Made by a program: the position numbers and the translations under genes. Of a stretch of DNA of 64,000 bases, positions 62,309 to 64,000 are shown piece by piece. Origin of the DNA: JAJFJD01 sp965228975 (GTDB taxonomy: Bacteria > Pseudomonadota > Alphaproteobacteria > UBA8366); assembly GCA_965228975.1 (NCBI GenBank), contig OZ245851.1:124001-188000 (forward strand), written 5' to 3'. The notes beneath the pieces were generated by a model that was given only the letters and a program-made list of their open reading frames with translations, did no database searches and had not been told where the DNA came from. Each line of letters begins with the position of its first letter. The first letter of the stretch is position 1.

Positions 62309-62339
62309 CTGCACAAAAGGAAGCCCAGGATTTGTGCAG
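62309..62339. promoter_or_regulatory. Inverted repeat upstream of aapJ
   Basis: CTGCACAAA (62309-62317) and TTTGTGCAG (62331-62339) are perfect 9-base arms separated by 13 bases, about 180-207 bases before the aapJ start. The GCAC/GTGC ends recall NtrC sites, but the spacing is longer than the classical one. It could be an activator site. A shorter repeat TTGTG-GGACT-CACAA lies at 62218-62232. Nothing else stands out in 62133-62413. Confidence 0.35.
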
Positions 62340-62413
62340 AGGATTTGGTTGAAGACTAGAAAAAATATTCTAAATAGAGGCGCGCCAAGGGCATCCAATA
62401 CATCTTAATCGAG

Positions 62414-62446
62414 AAAAATGCGCCGCCGGTGGGACATCGGCGGCGC
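62414..62446 (-). terminator. Intrinsic terminator, minus strand
   Basis: GCGCCGCCG and CGGCGGCGC pair (9 bp perfect, 9-base loop) and on the minus strand are followed by A and five U. No protein gene on this strand lies upstream within the window, so it probably ends a small RNA. Confidence 0.7.
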
Positions 62447-62570
62447 TGGGGGAAAGCTCGAACACAAAGAGGGATGCGTTCTTGGGGTTTACGAAGCCGA
62501 CCCCGCAACTTTGAGAGGATCGCCCTCAGTTCCCGGAACACTGTTCCTCCGGGCTAGAATTTTGTGCAGC
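62414..62570 (-). ncRNA. Candidate structured small RNA
   Basis: The minus-strand RNA ahead of the terminator can form four consecutive hairpins: CCCGGA/TCCGGG (62554-62533 region), AACT-GAGG with CCTC/AGTT, GGGGT/ACCCC, and GAACGCA/TGTGTTC with loop TCCCTCTT. Unpaired loops are C-rich (UCCCUC, CCCCC) and could pair with ribosome sites. No coding frame fits. It does not show the conserved core of SRP RNA, RNase P RNA or tmRNA; 6S RNA is not excluded. The 5' end and promoter are not defined. Confidence 0.4.
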
Positions 62571-62763
62571 GGAAGACTACTCCTTGGCCTTCGTTTCACC
62601 TTGCGCGCCGTTGCGCGCGTCGGCATTCGTAATTCGGTGATTTATACGGTCGACGGCGTGCGCACGCATTGATGTGTCTCAATGCCCGAAGGCGATATCG
62701 GCACCAGTTTCGAGACCCGCCGAACCGGACGGGCGCGAGCAAGTCATCGACAAGGAGTTTCGC

Positions 62764-64000
62764 GTGGGCGATATCGCCGAGGATCAGCAACAGGTCATTG
62801 ATTTCCTCTCCGATCCGGCGAGCCATGGGGGCGATCCGGTCGAGACGATCCGGACGCATGGCGCCTACGTCTTTCTTGCCGGTGGGCGCGCGATTAAGCT
62901 CAAGCGCGCCGTTAAGTTTCCGTATATGGATTTTTCCACCGTCGCCAGGCGGCGGGCAGTGTGCGAGGCGGAGCTGCGGCTGAATCGCCGGACCGCACCC
63001 ACGCTCTACCGATCGGTCGCGCCGGTAACCGAGGACGCCGGCGGCGGGTTGAAGCTTGGCGGTGATGGGCAAGTGCGCGATTGGGTCGTGATCATGGAGC
63101 GGTTCGATCAGGCGACGTTATTCGACCGTCTAGCGGAAACGGGGGCGTTGACCGTACCGCTTATGGAGTCGCTGGCGGACGAAATCGCTTTGTTTCATGC
63201 GTCGGCCGAGGTCGCGGCCCGGGTCGATCTTCCGGCTGAGATACGCGATGTCGTTCGCGGCAACACCGCCAACCTGCGGAAATCAAGCCCGTCCGTATTC
63301 TCTGGCACCGGGGTCGATCGGCTGGATGAGGTATGCGCGGCGATGATCGAAACGCATCGGGATTTGCTCCGCCAGCGCGCCCGCGACGGGTTTGTGCGCC
63401 GGTGTCATGGCGATTTGCATCTTCGGAATGTCTGTTTGGTCGATGGTGTGCCGACCCTGTTCGATTGCTTGGAGTTCAGCGAGCGTCTGGCCACGATCGA
63501 CGTGGCCTATGACCTTGCGTTCCTGCTGATGGATCTCGAACACCGCGGTCTGCGCTGGGCGGCAAATCGGGTGCTGAACCGCTATCTGGCGCGCACCGCC
63601 GACTATGGTTGCTTGGCGCTCTTGCCGCTGTACATGTCGGTTCGCGCTGCGGTGCGGGCCCATGTCAGCGTGGCGGCCGATCAACTTGACGCCGCGCGTG
63701 AGTATTTTCAGTTGGCCCTTGGAATGATCGAACCGGTGCCGCCGCGCCTGGTTGCGGTCGGGGGCCTATCGGGCAGCGGCAAGAGCACGCTCGCCGCGGA
63801 ACTCGCGCCGGCGTTGGGTCGCGCGCCCGGCGCGATGATCATTCGGTCGGATGTCCTGCGCAAGCAGCTCGCGGGCGCCGACCTGTTCGAGACGTTGCCG
63901 CCGAACACGTACACCCAGGAACAGAGCGACGCGGTCTATACGCGTCTGGACGACGTTTGCCGGTCGGCGTTGATGGCCGGGTTCGCGGCAGTGGCGGATG
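62764..64000 (+). CDS. Aminoglycoside-phosphotransferase / P-loop kinase fusion (5' part)
   Basis: At least 412 codons, cut by the window edge. Residues about 1-320 are an APH-like kinase: FLAGGRAIKLKRAVKFPY at the N terminus, then RRCHGDLHLRNVCLVDG (catalytic loop) and LFDCLEFSERLATIDVAYD. Residues from about 325 begin a second domain with VAVGGLSGSGKST (P loop, 334-342) and IIRSDVLRKQLAG, as in gluconate/zeta-type kinases. Fusions of this kind are widespread and their substrate is unknown. The start is GTG at 62764 with AAGGAG seven bases upstream; no in-frame ATG lies nearby. The gap 62447-62763 otherwise holds only the small RNA region. Confidence 0.88.
   Translation, partial: MGDIAEDQQQVIDFLSDPASHGGDPVETIRTHGAYVFLAGGRAIKLKRAVKFPYMDFSTVARRRAVCEAELRLNRRTAPTLYRSVAPVTEDAGGGLKLGGDGQVRDWVVIMERFDQATLFDRLAETGALTVPLMESLADEIALFHASAEVAARVDLPAEIRDVVRGNTANLRKSSPSVFSGTGVDRLDEVCAAMIETHRDLLRQRARDGFVRRCHGDLHLRNVCLVDGVPTLFDCLEFSERLATIDVAYDLAFLLMDLEHRGLRWAANRVLNRYLARTADYGCLALLPLYMSVRAAVRAHVSVAADQLDAAREYFQLALGMIEPVPPRLVAVGGLSGSGKSTLAAELAPALGRAPGAMIIRSDVLRKQLAGADLFETLPPNTYTQEQSDAVYTRLDDVCRSALMAGFAAVAD

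Noticed and set aside
62356..62541. 61-codon minus-strand frame in the intergenic region.
   Set aside because: It crosses the terminator hairpin, lacks a ribosome site and has no coding character.
62414..62570. Identification as SRP RNA, RNase P RNA or tmRNA.
   Set aside because: The GGTCAGG/GGAAGCAGCC core of SRP RNA, the conserved RNase P core and a tRNA-like end of tmRNA are absent. 6S RNA remains possible but its hallmark single long stem is not evident.
1..64000. CRISPR arrays, insertion sequences and an origin of replication.
   Set aside because: No regularly spaced repeats, transposase motifs or DnaA-box clusters were seen on reading the window.

Overview
The window is GC-rich, densely coded chromosomal DNA from an alphaproteobacterium, most likely a free-living Rhodospirillales-type organism. 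Evidence for this is a CpdR-type single-domain response regulator, an AapJQMP general amino-acid ABC operon, a DUF1491 gene, a DgcN-DgcA pair and a speD/speE polyamine cluster, together with many binding-protein-dependent transporters and Shine-Dalgarno-led genes that often overlap by 1 to 4 bases. I saw no insertion sequence, prophage, CRISPR array or replication origin. The window cuts a gene at each end: a succinyl-CoA ligase alpha-type gene on the left and an aminoglycoside-phosphotransferase/P-loop kinase fusion on the right.

Layout. 0-14 kb: central metabolism and redox genes (hydroxypyruvate isomerase, a flavoprotein disulfide reductase, PepN, two transport or kinase genes, two metallo-beta-lactamase-fold hydrolases, a gamma-glutamyltransferase, two beta-hydroxyacid dehydrogenases, thioredoxin reductase). 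14-19 kb: bactofilin, then a polyamine block with two spermidine synthases flanking SpeD, then methylmalonate-semialdehyde dehydrogenase. 19-31 kb: a phosphorus and glycerol-3-phosphate island (PhnD-C-E-E type transporter, HAD phosphatase, GlpD, glycerophosphodiesterase, cation antiporter, Na/Pi cotransporter with PhoU domain, GlpK). 30.6-38.2 kb: six co-directional genes in a tight row (aldehyde dehydrogenase, glutamine-synthetase-like ligase, iron alcohol dehydrogenase, secreted gamma-glutamyltransferase, MtnA, class II aldolase). 38-46 kb: hydrolase, exported cyclophilin, small motility-like protein, flippase-like membrane protein, class III aminotransferase, DgcN-DgcA, lytic transglycosylase, acetyltransferase. 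46-49 kb: CpdR, tRNA-Val(GAC), a serine hydrolase and a small accessory patch with a palindromic operator-like site. 49-55 kb: a complete dipeptide/oligopeptide ABC operon. 55-62 kb: MFS exporter, AhpD-like protein, a 48-residue membrane protein, and the Aap operon on the minus strand with its own terminator. 62-64 kb: a probable structured small RNA and the truncated fusion kinase.

How the genes may fit together. The most coherent story is turnover of membrane phospholipid and methylthioadenosine. A glycerophosphodiesterase would give glycerol-3-phosphate (used by GlpD/GlpK) and an alcohol such as ethanolamine. The ligase/alcohol dehydrogenase/aldehyde dehydrogenase/gamma-glutamyltransferase row is the gene set expected for a gamma-glutamylated ethanolamine (or similar amine) route. 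The MtnA-aldolase pair at the end of the same row is the core of the dihydroxyacetone-phosphate shunt, which disposes of the methylthioribose made during polyamine synthesis by the speD/speE block. The pathway assignment is inference; the families and their order are read directly from the sequence. Two candidate small RNAs with intrinsic terminators lie in the intergenic regions flanking the Aap operon.
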